Source: Chloroflexota bacterium
Lineage (GTDB): Bacteria; Chloroflexota; Dehalococcoidia; FW602-bin16
Reading direction: 5' to 3'
DNA length: 64,000 nucleotides
Assembly: GCA_004297765.1 (NCBI GenBank)
Contig: SCTZ01000173.1
Span: forward strand, 21,883 to 85,882
Shown here: positions 1 to 6,984 of the stretch, in pieces
How positions within the stretch are numbered: position 1 is the stretch's first letter
Layout of the letters: every line of letters begins with the position of its first letter
Made by a program: the position numbers and the translations under genes
Notes under the pieces: model-generated
Database searches by the model: none
What the model was told of the DNA's origin: nothing
Seen by the model: the letters and a program-made list of their open reading frames with translations, nothing else

Positions 1-92
1 TGGACCGGTCCCCACCTGGCTGAGCAGGTTCAAAACTCAGCTCGCACACGGCATGGCGGGGGCTGAACGTAACAGCGAAACGCTTTGTACAT

Positions 93-138
93 GACACACC
101 CCGAAATTCAGGGCACCCCTGGAAGCTCGGGGTGTGTC
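93..138 (+). terminator. Probable rho-independent terminator
   Basis: A perfect 12-bp inverted repeat (93-104 with 127-138, arm GACACACCCCGA) is followed directly by TTTTCCTTCC on the plus strand. The 22-base loop is long, but the T-run after the stem fits an intrinsic terminator for a plus-strand gene lying left of the window. It may also slow transcripts of the minus-strand gene that ends at 181. Confidence 0.6.
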
Positions 139-180
139 TTTTCCTTCCCTTTTCCCCTTTCGTCCCCGCCGCAGGCGCCG

Positions 181-1191
181 TTAGCGCGCAACCAGGCTCT
201 TGGCGTGCTCCAGGGCCGTTTGGTAGAAGCCGTCCACCGCGCGGGGCTCGGGGCGGCGGCCGTGGAGGAAGTAGGTGGCGGCGGTCTGCCCCAGGACGAA
301 GGTGCCCACGAAGGCCACCAGGATCTTGGGGACCGCCCCGAGGTAGAAGGGCAGGAGCGCGGCCAGCTCACGGGCCACGGTTCTCCAGAAGAAGCCGGTG
401 CCGATCAGCGGGAAGACTTCGAGCAGGTGCCTGAACCCGCCCCGCGGGTCGCGCCCGGAGATGACGGCTAGCAGATAGATCATGGCGATCTGGTTGCGGG
501 TCAGCACGTATAGATCAGCGCCGGCCGCCAGTAGGTTGCCCACGACCGGGATCAGGGCGGGCAGGTTGGACAGTGCGGCAAAGCGCGCGTTGGCCGCGCT
601 GGTCTCCAGGATAATCTGATGGGCCACCGTATCGCGAAACGGCGGGAAGTGGCGCGCCAGGGCCAGGCGCAGATCGGGCGCCAAACGCAGAAGAAGCGGC
701 ACCAGGTCCCCGCGCAGCTCGTGTGCGTCGAGCTCGGTCACCGGTAGCAGCTCGATCCGCACGTTCGGCGGAAGGCGGTTCAGTTGCGAGCCCCAATCCA
801 GCAGCCCCGTGCTCGCGGGAAAGATAACCACCAGCACCCTGGCCTCAGGAACGAGCCTGGCCAGCATCTGTTTCTGACCGGACTCACCACCCAGCGGTCG
901 ATCGATGGCCCAGATCGCGATCTCAGCCGGACGGAAGCGCGGCGCAGCGGCAGGGAGAACGGTCAGAGAGAGATCCTCCCGTTTCCGCTCAACAGCGTCT
1001 TTTCCGCCGATAGCCTCCAGCACGCATCTTCCCGCTCCCTCCGACGTGGCCACGATGGCGATGTCGTGAGGCAGGCCAGCCTCGGCTGCCAGAGCGTGCG
1101 GACTGAGGCTGCGCAAGAAGCGCACGAACCCCATGGCCTTTCCAATCCGTCTCATACCGCCATGATAGGGCGCAGGCTTGGTTCGTGTCAA
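181..1191 (-). CDS. DUF697-like membrane protein
   Basis: A 336-residue protein. The N-terminal half (about 40-200) is soluble, with alternating beta-strands such as DIAIVATSEG and VLVVIFPAST that suggest a nucleotide-binding-like fold, but no intact Walker A motif is visible. The C-terminal half (about 205-315) has several hydrophobic segments (LPALIPVVGNLLAAGADLYV, MIYLLAVISG, ILVAFVGTFVLG) typical of DUF697/YcjF-like proteins that often follow small GTPase domains. It stands alone and transcribes away from the ABM gene. An internal ATG at 1155 (MRRIGKAMGF) is an alternative start. Function is unknown; family membership is by resemblance only. Confidence 0.6.
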   Translation of the reverse strand: MTRTKPAPYHGGMRRIGKAMGFVRFLRSLSPHALAAEAGLPHDIAIVATSEGAGRCVLEAIGGKDAVERKREDLSLTVLPAAAPRFRPAEIAIWAIDRPLGGESGQKQMLARLVPEARVLVVIFPASTGLLDWGSQLNRLPPNVRIELLPVTELDAHELRGDLVPLLLRLAPDLRLALARHFPPFRDTVAHQIILETSAANARFAALSNLPALIPVVGNLLAAGADLYVLTRNQIAMIYLLAVISGRDPRGGFRHLLEVFPLIGTGFFWRTVARELAALLPFYLGAVPKILVAFVGTFVLGQTAATYFLHGRRPEPRAVDGFYQTALEHAKSLVAR

Positions 1192-1200
1192 ATGCCTCGA

Positions 1201-1229
1201 TTGACAGCACGCTCGGCACGCGCTACAAT
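1201..1229 (+). promoter_or_regulatory. Sigma-70-type promoter for the ABM gene
   Basis: TTGACA (1201-1206), 17-base spacer, TACAAT (1224-1229), placed 28 bases before the ATG of the ABM-domain gene. Near-consensus boxes with ideal spacing. The predicted transcript starts near 1236 and has a very short leader containing the GGGAGGA ribosome site. Confidence 0.75.
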
Positions 1230-1257
1230 CAGCAAAATCGTGCGGGAGGATGGCGCA

Positions 1258-1545
1258 ATGCTAACTGTTGTGGCTACCATGAAGGTCAAGGCTGGCAGCG
1301 AGGCGCAGTTTGAAGAACTGATCTCAAAGTTGGTGGCCCAGACGCGCCAGGAACCGGGCACCCGGAGATACCAACTGTTCCGCTCGGTCGAAGAGCCCTC
1401 GACCTATCTCATGTACGAGCAATACGAGGACAAGGCTGCCTTCGAGTCCCACAGCTCATCGGACCATTTCAAGGAGTTCTTCGTAAGCTCGAAGTCTCTC
1501 ATGGCCGGGCGTCCCGAGGTAGCGATGTTCTCGCCCGCCGAGTAG
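1258..1545 (+). CDS. ABM-domain (antibiotic biosynthesis monooxygenase-like) protein
   Basis: A 95-residue single-domain protein of the dimeric alpha/beta-barrel ABM fold: strand MLTVVATMKVKAG, helix SEAQFEELISKLVAQT, strand RRYQLFRSVE, strand YLMYEQYEDKAAFESH, then HFKEFF. Family members are small quinol- or polyketide-modifying monooxygenases, heme-degrading enzymes or YgiN-like quinol monooxygenases; the substrate here is unknown. The ATG at 1258 is chosen because GGGAGGA lies just upstream and a promoter lies at 1201-1229, so the open frame further upstream is not translated. It is monocistronic. Confidence 0.85.
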   Translation: MLTVVATMKVKAGSEAQFEELISKLVAQTRQEPGTRRYQLFRSVEEPSTYLMYEQYEDKAAFESHSSSDHFKEFFVSSKSLMAGRPEVAMFSPAE

Positions 1546-1639
1546 GCCGCGGGCATCCAGTCACCGCGTGCTTCGCTTTGCCATAATAGGCGTCAGCCTG
1601 CGTTCGTCCGTCAACACTATGGGATAGCGCAGGCTGGTG

Positions 1640-1954
1640 CTACTTCTTCTTCTGTTGGCGATAAAAGGAATGCGGCTTGGGTTGGCGCGTGACCTCCTCG
1701 ATCTCGATGCGCGGCTTGGCCTCGTCCTGCGGCAAGAGATTGAGCAGATCGACTTCGATATCGGTTTCGCGCACGTCCTGGCGTCGCGTCAGGTGCCGGA
1801 TGATCATGGCCTCCGAGACGTATGGAGCGCTCGGGCTCTCTGGGACCGCCTTTGCCTCGCTCATGCGCTGCTCGATGAAGGCGATACTGGCACGCCGGGC
1901 ACGGTTTGCCGTCAGCTTGTCGCGAATGCTCTTGAGTTGCTCGTACATGCTCAT
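1640..1954 (-). CDS. Small hypothetical charged protein
   Basis: 104 residues, highly charged, no signal peptide or membrane segment. The N-terminal half (MSMYEQLKSIRDKLTANRARRASIAFIEQ) is predicted helical and the C-terminus is basic (YRQQKKK). An AAAGGAC ribosome site precedes the ATG. It is the last gene on the minus strand after the response-regulator operon, 78 bases downstream of the 2032-2712 gene, and could be cotranscribed. I do not recognise a family. Confidence 0.55.
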   Translation of the reverse strand: MSMYEQLKSIRDKLTANRARRASIAFIEQRMSEAKAVPESPSAPYVSEAMIIRHLTRRQDVRETDIEVDLLNLLPQDEAKPRIEIEEVTRQPKPHSFYRQQKKK

Positions 1955-2031
1955 GCTGGTCGTCCTTTCACGTTTCTCAGCAATTGTACCACATGGACGA
2001 CCTCTTCCCCGAAGGCGATCTTGAGGAAATA

Positions 2032-2712
2032 CTAACAGCGCTTGACGGGCTCTCCTAGGCGCATCTTATCCAGGATGAGTTGCGCCATCGCGGCGGTTCT
2101 GCGGCATTCAGCACATGAGCCGGCATCTTGCTGGTCCAGCAGGGTCAGAAGCGGACTGACCGCACGGAGGACCCCCTCCTTGAGCTCGCGCTCGCGCGCG
2201 TCGAACGCCTCCGTTTTGTGTCGCAGCTTCACGTCCAGCTCCTCAGTAATGCGCAGCAGGTTCTCATTCCAAGCCATCAGCTTGATGTTCTGATCTTGCG
2301 TCAAGAGCGCAAGCCGCTTGTTCTCCTCGATGAGCCGACGGTGCTCCAGAGCTTGCTTGATGGTAATGCGTAGCTCGGCCGAATCCCAGGGCTTGGTGAT
2401 GAAACGGTAGACCTCGCCCCGATTAATTGCGGCGATGGTCGCCTTTGCGTCCGCTCGTCCGGTCAACATGATTCTGACCACGTCCGGCCAGCGCTCCCTG
2501 ACCACCGCCAGAAACACCATGCCCCCCATGCCAGGCATCATGTTGTCCGAGACAACCAGGTGGACCCGGTTGTTCTCCAGACACCCCAGCCCTTCTTCGG
2601 CGCTGGTGGCTGTCAGGATCGTGTAGCCATCCAGTCGGAAGAGCCGTCTAAGGGCCGAGAGGATATTCTCCTCATCGTCCACCAGTAGCACCGTCTCATG
2701 CTCGAATGTCAT
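2032..2712 (-). CDS. Response regulator: receiver plus coiled coil
   Basis: 226 residues. The receiver domain (about 6-125) has the acidic pair in LLVDDEEN, the phospho-acceptor Asp in VVSDNMMPGMGG, the Thr in MLTGRAD and the Lys in FITKPWD. From about 130 a long helical region (RRLIEENKRLALLTQDQNIKL and on) predicts a coiled coil, ending in a short Cys-rich tail (CAECRR). No DNA-binding or enzymatic output domain is visible, so output is probably by protein contact. GAGGAG precedes the ATG at 2712. It lies 12 bases downstream of the REC-PAS gene on the same strand. Confidence 0.85.
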   Translation of the reverse strand: MTFEHETVLLVDDEENILSALRRLFRLDGYTILTATSAEEGLGCLENNRVHLVVSDNMMPGMGGMVFLAVVRERWPDVVRIMLTGRADAKATIAAINRGEVYRFITKPWDSAELRITIKQALEHRRLIEENKRLALLTQDQNIKLMAWNENLLRITEELDVKLRHKTEAFDARERELKEGVLRAVSPLLTLLDQQDAGSCAECRRTAAMAQLILDKMRLGEPVKRC

Positions 2713-2724
2713 GGGGCGTTCTCC

Positions 2725-3621
2725 TCAGTCTCGCTCGCCTGCATGATCCCTGGTAACGTCCACTCCAAACAGAATGATCCCCCGGGCCTCTGATCCTTCT
2801 CTGACCAGCGGTACGGACTCAACGCGAATCCGATGGCCTTCGCCCAGGTACCCAACCCGACGCGGCAAACTCGGCGCGGACAGGGCGGGCTGGAGGAAGG
2901 CGAAGACCTCAGGGGGGAGAACGTCCTCGGCAGAGCAGCCCAACAGCGACGCCGCGCTGACCTGCCAGAGCCTTTCGACCCAGGGGTTGGCCATTACGAT
3001 CATGCCAGACTGGTCAACGCCAATCACTGCCACCGGCATGAGACCGACGACTTCTTCCCAAACGCCGGACACTCGTCCCACCGGATTCAGATCCAGGCTG
3101 CAGACCTCCGACACCAATCCATCCAGATCGGCCATTCTGAATCCGTTGCTCTGCCCCAGACCTTCCAGCACGGCCCGCTCTACTTCCAGCCGTAGGTCGG
3201 CCAACTGCTGGATGGTCCCCCTGGCACCCTTCGTGGTCGTGTAGCGGTCCAACGACAGCCGGATAATGTCGCGCAACTCCTGATCGTTCCATGGCTTGGC
3301 GACAAATCGAAAGACCTGTCCTTCGTTGATGGCCGACTGAATGAGATCCGTGTCGGCGTAGGCGCTCAGAATGATCCGCACGCTGTCTGGCGAGATTCGC
3401 TTGATCTGGCCCAACAACTCCACGCCGTTCATCTCCGGCATCCGGAAGTCAGACACCACCACGGATACTTCGGTCGGCATGGCGCTGAGCGCTGCTAGAG
3501 CCTCCGGACCGGACGACGCGGTCCAGATCTCGTAATGCTCACGCCGCAGAGCACGACGGAGCGAGCTCAAGATGTTCGGCTCGTCGTCGACCAGCAGCAC
3601 AACCGGCTTATCAGACAACAT
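2725..3621 (-). CDS. Response regulator: receiver plus PAS
   Basis: 298 residues. Receiver domain about 5-125 (LLVDDEPN, phospho-Asp in VVSDFRMPEMNG, Ser in ILSAYAD, Lys in FVAKPWND). A PAS domain follows about residues 190-295 (MPVAVIGVDQSGMIVMANPWVERLW, ending IILFGVDVTRDH). The same KPWN(D)-type receiver is seen in the neighbouring 2032-2712 protein and is common with HDOD proteins. Its start overlaps the end of the HDOD gene by 11 bases, implying translational coupling. No HTH or GGDEF/HD-GYP output is present; PAS may sense a ligand or mediate dimerisation. Confidence 0.85.
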   Translation of the reverse strand: MLSDKPVVLLVDDEPNILSSLRRALRREHYEIWTASSGPEALAALSAMPTEVSVVVSDFRMPEMNGVELLGQIKRISPDSVRIILSAYADTDLIQSAINEGQVFRFVAKPWNDQELRDIIRLSLDRYTTTKGARGTIQQLADLRLEVERAVLEGLGQSNGFRMADLDGLVSEVCSLDLNPVGRVSGVWEEVVGLMPVAVIGVDQSGMIVMANPWVERLWQVSAASLLGCSAEDVLPPEVFAFLQPALSAPSLPRRVGYLGEGHRIRVESVPLVREGSEARGIILFGVDVTRDHAGERD

Positions 3622-4537
3622 GCGGCCTCCTTGCTCCCGTCACGCCGTCGTGGTTCGCGTCCAGACTCTTCACGAGACGCCCGGCCTCTTCGGCAAACGC
3701 GGTCAGGATCTCCTGCTCCATTTCGTGTGTTCTTAGCGCCACGGCAGGCGTGGTCTGGGCTCCGTCATGATGAAGCGGGTACAGTCGACTGGCGGCGTTT
3801 CCACAGCGGACAACCGCGATCAAAGCGCCGAGAAGCTTATCGCTCTGCGCGTCTGGCAACTCGATGGGCCAGCCATGGTGCTGAGTGATACATGTCCGCA
3901 AGCGCATCGGAAGGCTCCATCGTTCCGCGATCAATCCTCCCGCCGCCAGATGGTCCGTCTGCAGGGCCTGCCGTTCAAACTCCATGGTCTCGTCGGGTGT
4001 GTTCACCTCCTGGTGCAAAACGGGCACGTACTGCTCCGGCAGCACTGTGAGCAACACCAGCTTGCCGATATCGTGCAGCAAGCCAGCCACGAAGGCCTCC
4101 TCGGCAAAGCGATATCCCAGTTTGGTCGCCACGGACTTGGACCAGGCGGCGCAATCCATGGAATGCTGCCAGATCTCTTCGCGGCAAGCGCGCACCTCCG
4201 GATCTCTGCTCTCGCCCATCCGAAAGGCCGTCGCTCCGATCACGATGGCACGCACGGTCTGGTACCCGAGCAACGCGACAGCTTGGGAAACAACCGTCAC
4301 ACGTCGCGACACGCCATAGAAGGCCGAGTTGACGACGCTGAGCAGTTTCCCGGTGACTACCTCGTCCTCGCTGATCACCTTCGCCAGATCCGAGGCGCTG
4401 CTGCGTGGGTCCTCAAGAACACGCAGGGTTCGCGTCAGCACCGCCGACACCGGCCGAATGCGTTCGGTCTGGGCCAGCTTGCGGCGGACGAGCTCAAGCC
4501 CGGTTACATCTTGCGGCTGCTGAATAGCAGGTCTCAT
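3611..4537 (-). CDS. HDOD-domain signalling protein
   Basis: 308 residues. The HDOD domain spans about 15-220: RIRPVSAVLTRTLRVLEDP at the start, ISEDEVVTGKLLSVVNSAFYG, then AVALLGYQTVRAIVIG, and the HD-like motif GLLHDIGKLVLL near residue 150. HDOD proteins act as signalling scaffolds and lack the full metal site of true HD phosphohydrolases. The ATG overlaps the stop of the kinase gene (ATGA type, 4537/4534) and the stop overlaps the next regulator, so the three genes are tightly coupled. The role is inferred from context as an output or adaptor for the adjacent kinase. Confidence 0.85.
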   Translation of the reverse strand: MRPAIQQPQDVTGLELVRRKLAQTERIRPVSAVLTRTLRVLEDPRSSASDLAKVISEDEVVTGKLLSVVNSAFYGVSRRVTVVSQAVALLGYQTVRAIVIGATAFRMGESRDPEVRACREEIWQHSMDCAAWSKSVATKLGYRFAEEAFVAGLLHDIGKLVLLTVLPEQYVPVLHQEVNTPDETMEFERQALQTDHLAAGGLIAERWSLPMRLRTCITQHHGWPIELPDAQSDKLLGALIAVVRCGNAASRLYPLHHDGAQTTPAVALRTHEMEQEILTAFAEEAGRLVKSLDANHDGVTGARRPHVV

Positions 4538-5910
4538 AGCTCAGGGCAGGTGATGGGCAGACAAACGGTGAAAGTCGTGCCAACACCTAACTCGCTTTCC
4601 ACACGGATTTCGCCGCCGTGCTTTTGGATGATGCCATGGCTGATGGACAGCCCCAGCCCCGTGCCCTGACCGATGGGCTTGGTCGTAAAGAACGGCTCGA
4701 AGATGCGGCTCAGATTCTCGGGCGGGATCCCGCAGCCTTTGTCACGAACGTCCACGCAGACCCGTCCGTTGCAGCAGTACGTGCGCAGGGCGATCTCTCC
4801 CCTACTCTTGATCGCTTGACCGGCATTGACCAACAAGTTCACGAAGACCTGCCCCAACTGATTGGGATAGCAGGTGATCGCCGGAAGGTCCGAGTATGTC
4901 TTGGTCACGGTCGCCTTGTACTTGAGCTGGTTCCACACGATGTTGAGGGCGCTCTCCAGGATGTCGTCCACCCGCGCCACCTCTGGGTCTTCGCTGTCGG
5001 GACGAGAGAAGGATCTGAGATCGCGCACTATCTTGTTCACTCGCTCGGTTCCCTCCTGGCACTCCGTTACCAGGCTTTGCAGATCAGTGAGCATATCATG
5101 CAGCGTCAGCTCGTCCTTCAGCGCGTCCAGCTCTCCGAAGATCTCGATCGCCTGTCCATTCATGTGCTGCTTGAGCTGCTCCTCAGCCTCCTCCTCTTTG
5201 GTCATGATGGTGATCAGGTCGGCCACGTACTCGCTCAGCGTATTGAGGTTGCTGTGGATGAAGCCGATAGGGTTGTTTATCTCATGGGCCACTCCGGCGG
5301 CCAGTTGGCCGATAGAGGCCATCTTATCGGACTGGAATAGTTGCTCACGGGCGCGCTCTAACTGCTTGCGCTCCTGCCCGAGCTCGTGACGAAGCAAGAC
5401 GTTCTGCAGTGCGAGGGCGAGTTGAGCTTCCAGCAGTGGTGCGAAGCAGGCACAGCCGCCAGAAGGTGCGCTTTCTTCCCATAGCGCCATCAGGGCCACA
5501 CCGGCGCACTGATCCTCCACGGCCACCGGAACGGCCGCGACCTCTCGAAGCTGCCGGGACATCCCACCTGGTCCTGCGGGCATCCCCGGCTCTCGCGGAA
5601 GCAAGCTTTGCAGGCCTTCAAAAGGATCATCTCCCTGCTGTGCGATCAGCGGTTGACGCTCCTGATAGACCCGCCCGACCAACCCGTAGCCGGGGCGAAA
5701 CCGGAGCGATGCCATCTCCTCTGAGCCAGGCCCGCGAGCGGCCGCCGGCCGCAACTGGACTTCGGCTTCGGCATAGAGGTAAATCGCCAGTGCCATCTGA
5801 CCGGGCACAGAGCGCAGATACGTGTCCAGGACCTCGTCCAGGTAGCTCTGTTCGGCAGCGTCCTCTAGGGCTGCTTGCAGAGCAGACATCCCTGCTCCAC
5901 CTGGCTTCAT
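4534..5910 (-). CDS. GAF-type sensor histidine kinase (soluble)
   Basis: 458 residues from the chosen start. The GAF-like domain (about 25-180) includes RFRPGYGLVGRVYQERQPLI. A coiled linker (ELGQERKQLERAREQLFQSDKMASIGQL) leads to the H-box AAGVAHEINNPIGFIHSNL, and the ATPase domain follows with NLLVNAGQAI, VDVRDKGCGIPPENL, FEPFFTTKPIGQGTGLGLSIS. No membrane segment, so it senses a cytoplasmic signal. The ATG at 5910 is preferred over 5934 because GGGGGAGGA sits 9 bases before it. It is the first gene of a kinase-HDOD-REC/PAS-REC operon with 4-base overlap to the HDOD gene. Confidence 0.88.
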   Translation of the reverse strand: MKPGGAGMSALQAALEDAAEQSYLDEVLDTYLRSVPGQMALAIYLYAEAEVQLRPAAARGPGSEEMASLRFRPGYGLVGRVYQERQPLIAQQGDDPFEGLQSLLPREPGMPAGPGGMSRQLREVAAVPVAVEDQCAGVALMALWEESAPSGGCACFAPLLEAQLALALQNVLLRHELGQERKQLERAREQLFQSDKMASIGQLAAGVAHEINNPIGFIHSNLNTLSEYVADLITIMTKEEEAEEQLKQHMNGQAIEIFGELDALKDELTLHDMLTDLQSLVTECQEGTERVNKIVRDLRSFSRPDSEDPEVARVDDILESALNIVWNQLKYKATVTKTYSDLPAITCYPNQLGQVFVNLLVNAGQAIKSRGEIALRTYCCNGRVCVDVRDKGCGIPPENLSRIFEPFFTTKPIGQGTGLGLSISHGIIQKHGGEIRVESELGVGTTFTVCLPITCPEL

Positions 5911-6312
5911 CTCCTTGTCCTCCCCCTTCCGCATGGGCGAACACGCGCAACGACGAGCAACGCGCAGCGATAAGACTCGCCTCGTTTATCCTACTCGATA
6001 ATATCGGCCTAGTACTATCACACATCTAGCGCACGAGCATAGGAGATCGGTACTAGGTCCGCTCGATCGGGCTGCGCCATAGGACCAACTGGCTAGAACT
6101 AATGGGTCGCCAGATGGTCCAAATCTCTGTTGAGAAAACCCGTGCCGGGGCCGACCGTAAAGAGTAACAGAACTTGGGCCTGGGATCCTATCGACAACCG
6201 AGAGGCGAAGCCGGGGGCGATTGTCAGACAGAGACCATTCCTCGTCGGATCCTGGCTGCAAGCTCATACGAGGATGTCGAGGGCCAAGAGGAGAGGGAGG
6301 GAAGCGATAAAG
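5911..6312. other. Intergenic region between divergent signalling genes
   Basis: About 400 bases between the minus-strand kinase operon and the plus-strand receiver gene. Both must be driven from here, but I see no convincing -35/-10 pair; TATTAT-like boxes near 5999 (minus strand) lack a matched -35. The plus-strand gene has a purine-rich ribosome site (GGAGAGGGAGGGAAG, 6290-6304). No coding or RNA feature is supported. Confidence 0.4.
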
Positions 6313-6957
6313 ATGATCAAGGTACTCGTGGCCGAGGACAGTGATTTTCTTCGCGCACGTCTGCGGAAGCTGATAGAAGAGGAGACCGGGATCGTCATCG
6401 TAGGAGAAGCCGAGGATGGCACGGCTGTCCTCTCCCTGGTCCAGACGCTGAGCCCGGACGTGATCCTGATGGACCTCAGCCTCCCGCCCCGTCACGGCGC
6501 GATGGCCACGCGGGAGATCATCGAGGCCTGCCCGGACGCTAAAGTGATCGTCCTCTCCATGTACCACGACCCGCGCTACGAGAGCCAATGCCTCGCCGCG
6601 GGCGCGGTGGGTTATCTACCCAAGCTGTGCACCGCTCAGGAGTTGATGACGGCGGTCCGTCTCGCCGTAAGAGGATCGACGCCCTCAGACTCGGCTCCCG
6701 TTCGAGAGGTCCTCGATCCCGGGCTTCAGCTGGCGGGTGTCTCTCATGCCGATCGAGACCCCACGTTTCGAAGCCGACGGCGGAACCAGAGCGAGCAGAG
6801 GCGGCAGTCCGACCGACCAACTCCTGAAGATGCCAGTGGTTCGTCATCTGTCGGGAAAGTGCTGGCGTCGATTCTCCGGCAAGTTCCGCACAAGCCACAG
6901 AGCGGGACAGAGCGCTCGCGGTCGACGGTCTCCGGGGATCAGCTCGTCAGGGTGTAA
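6313..6957 (+). CDS. NarL-like receiver protein lacking the LuxR-type HTH
   Basis: 214 residues. A full receiver domain occupies about 1-125: MIKVLVAEDSDFLRARLRKLI, phospho-Asp in VILMDLSLPPRHG, VIVLSMYHDPRYESQCLAAGAVGYLPK. This is the NarL/LuxR-type receiver, yet the expected C-terminal helix-turn-helix is missing; residues 130-214 are polar and low in predicted structure (RRRNQSEQRRQSDRPT). I looked in the other frames downstream and found no displaced HTH. Start at 6313 is set by the ribosome site; the open frame upstream is not expected to be translated. It may be a single-domain regulator or a decayed transcription factor. Confidence 0.75.
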   Translation: MIKVLVAEDSDFLRARLRKLIEEETGIVIVGEAEDGTAVLSLVQTLSPDVILMDLSLPPRHGAMATREIIEACPDAKVIVLSMYHDPRYESQCLAAGAVGYLPKLCTAQELMTAVRLAVRGSTPSDSAPVREVLDPGLQLAGVSHADRDPTFRSRRRNQSEQRRQSDRPTPEDASGSSSVGKVLASILRQVPHKPQSGTERSRSTVSGDQLVRV

Positions 6958-6984
6958 GTGCAGCGCGCTCGAATGCCGTGGCGC

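Noticed and set aside
784..1257. N-terminal extension of the ABM gene frame
   Set aside because: It overlaps the DUF697-like gene, and the promoter and ribosome site at 1201-1250 place the start at 1258.
3767..4669. 300-codon plus-strand frame
   Set aside because: Antisense to the HDOD gene and kinase end; no ribosome site or family.
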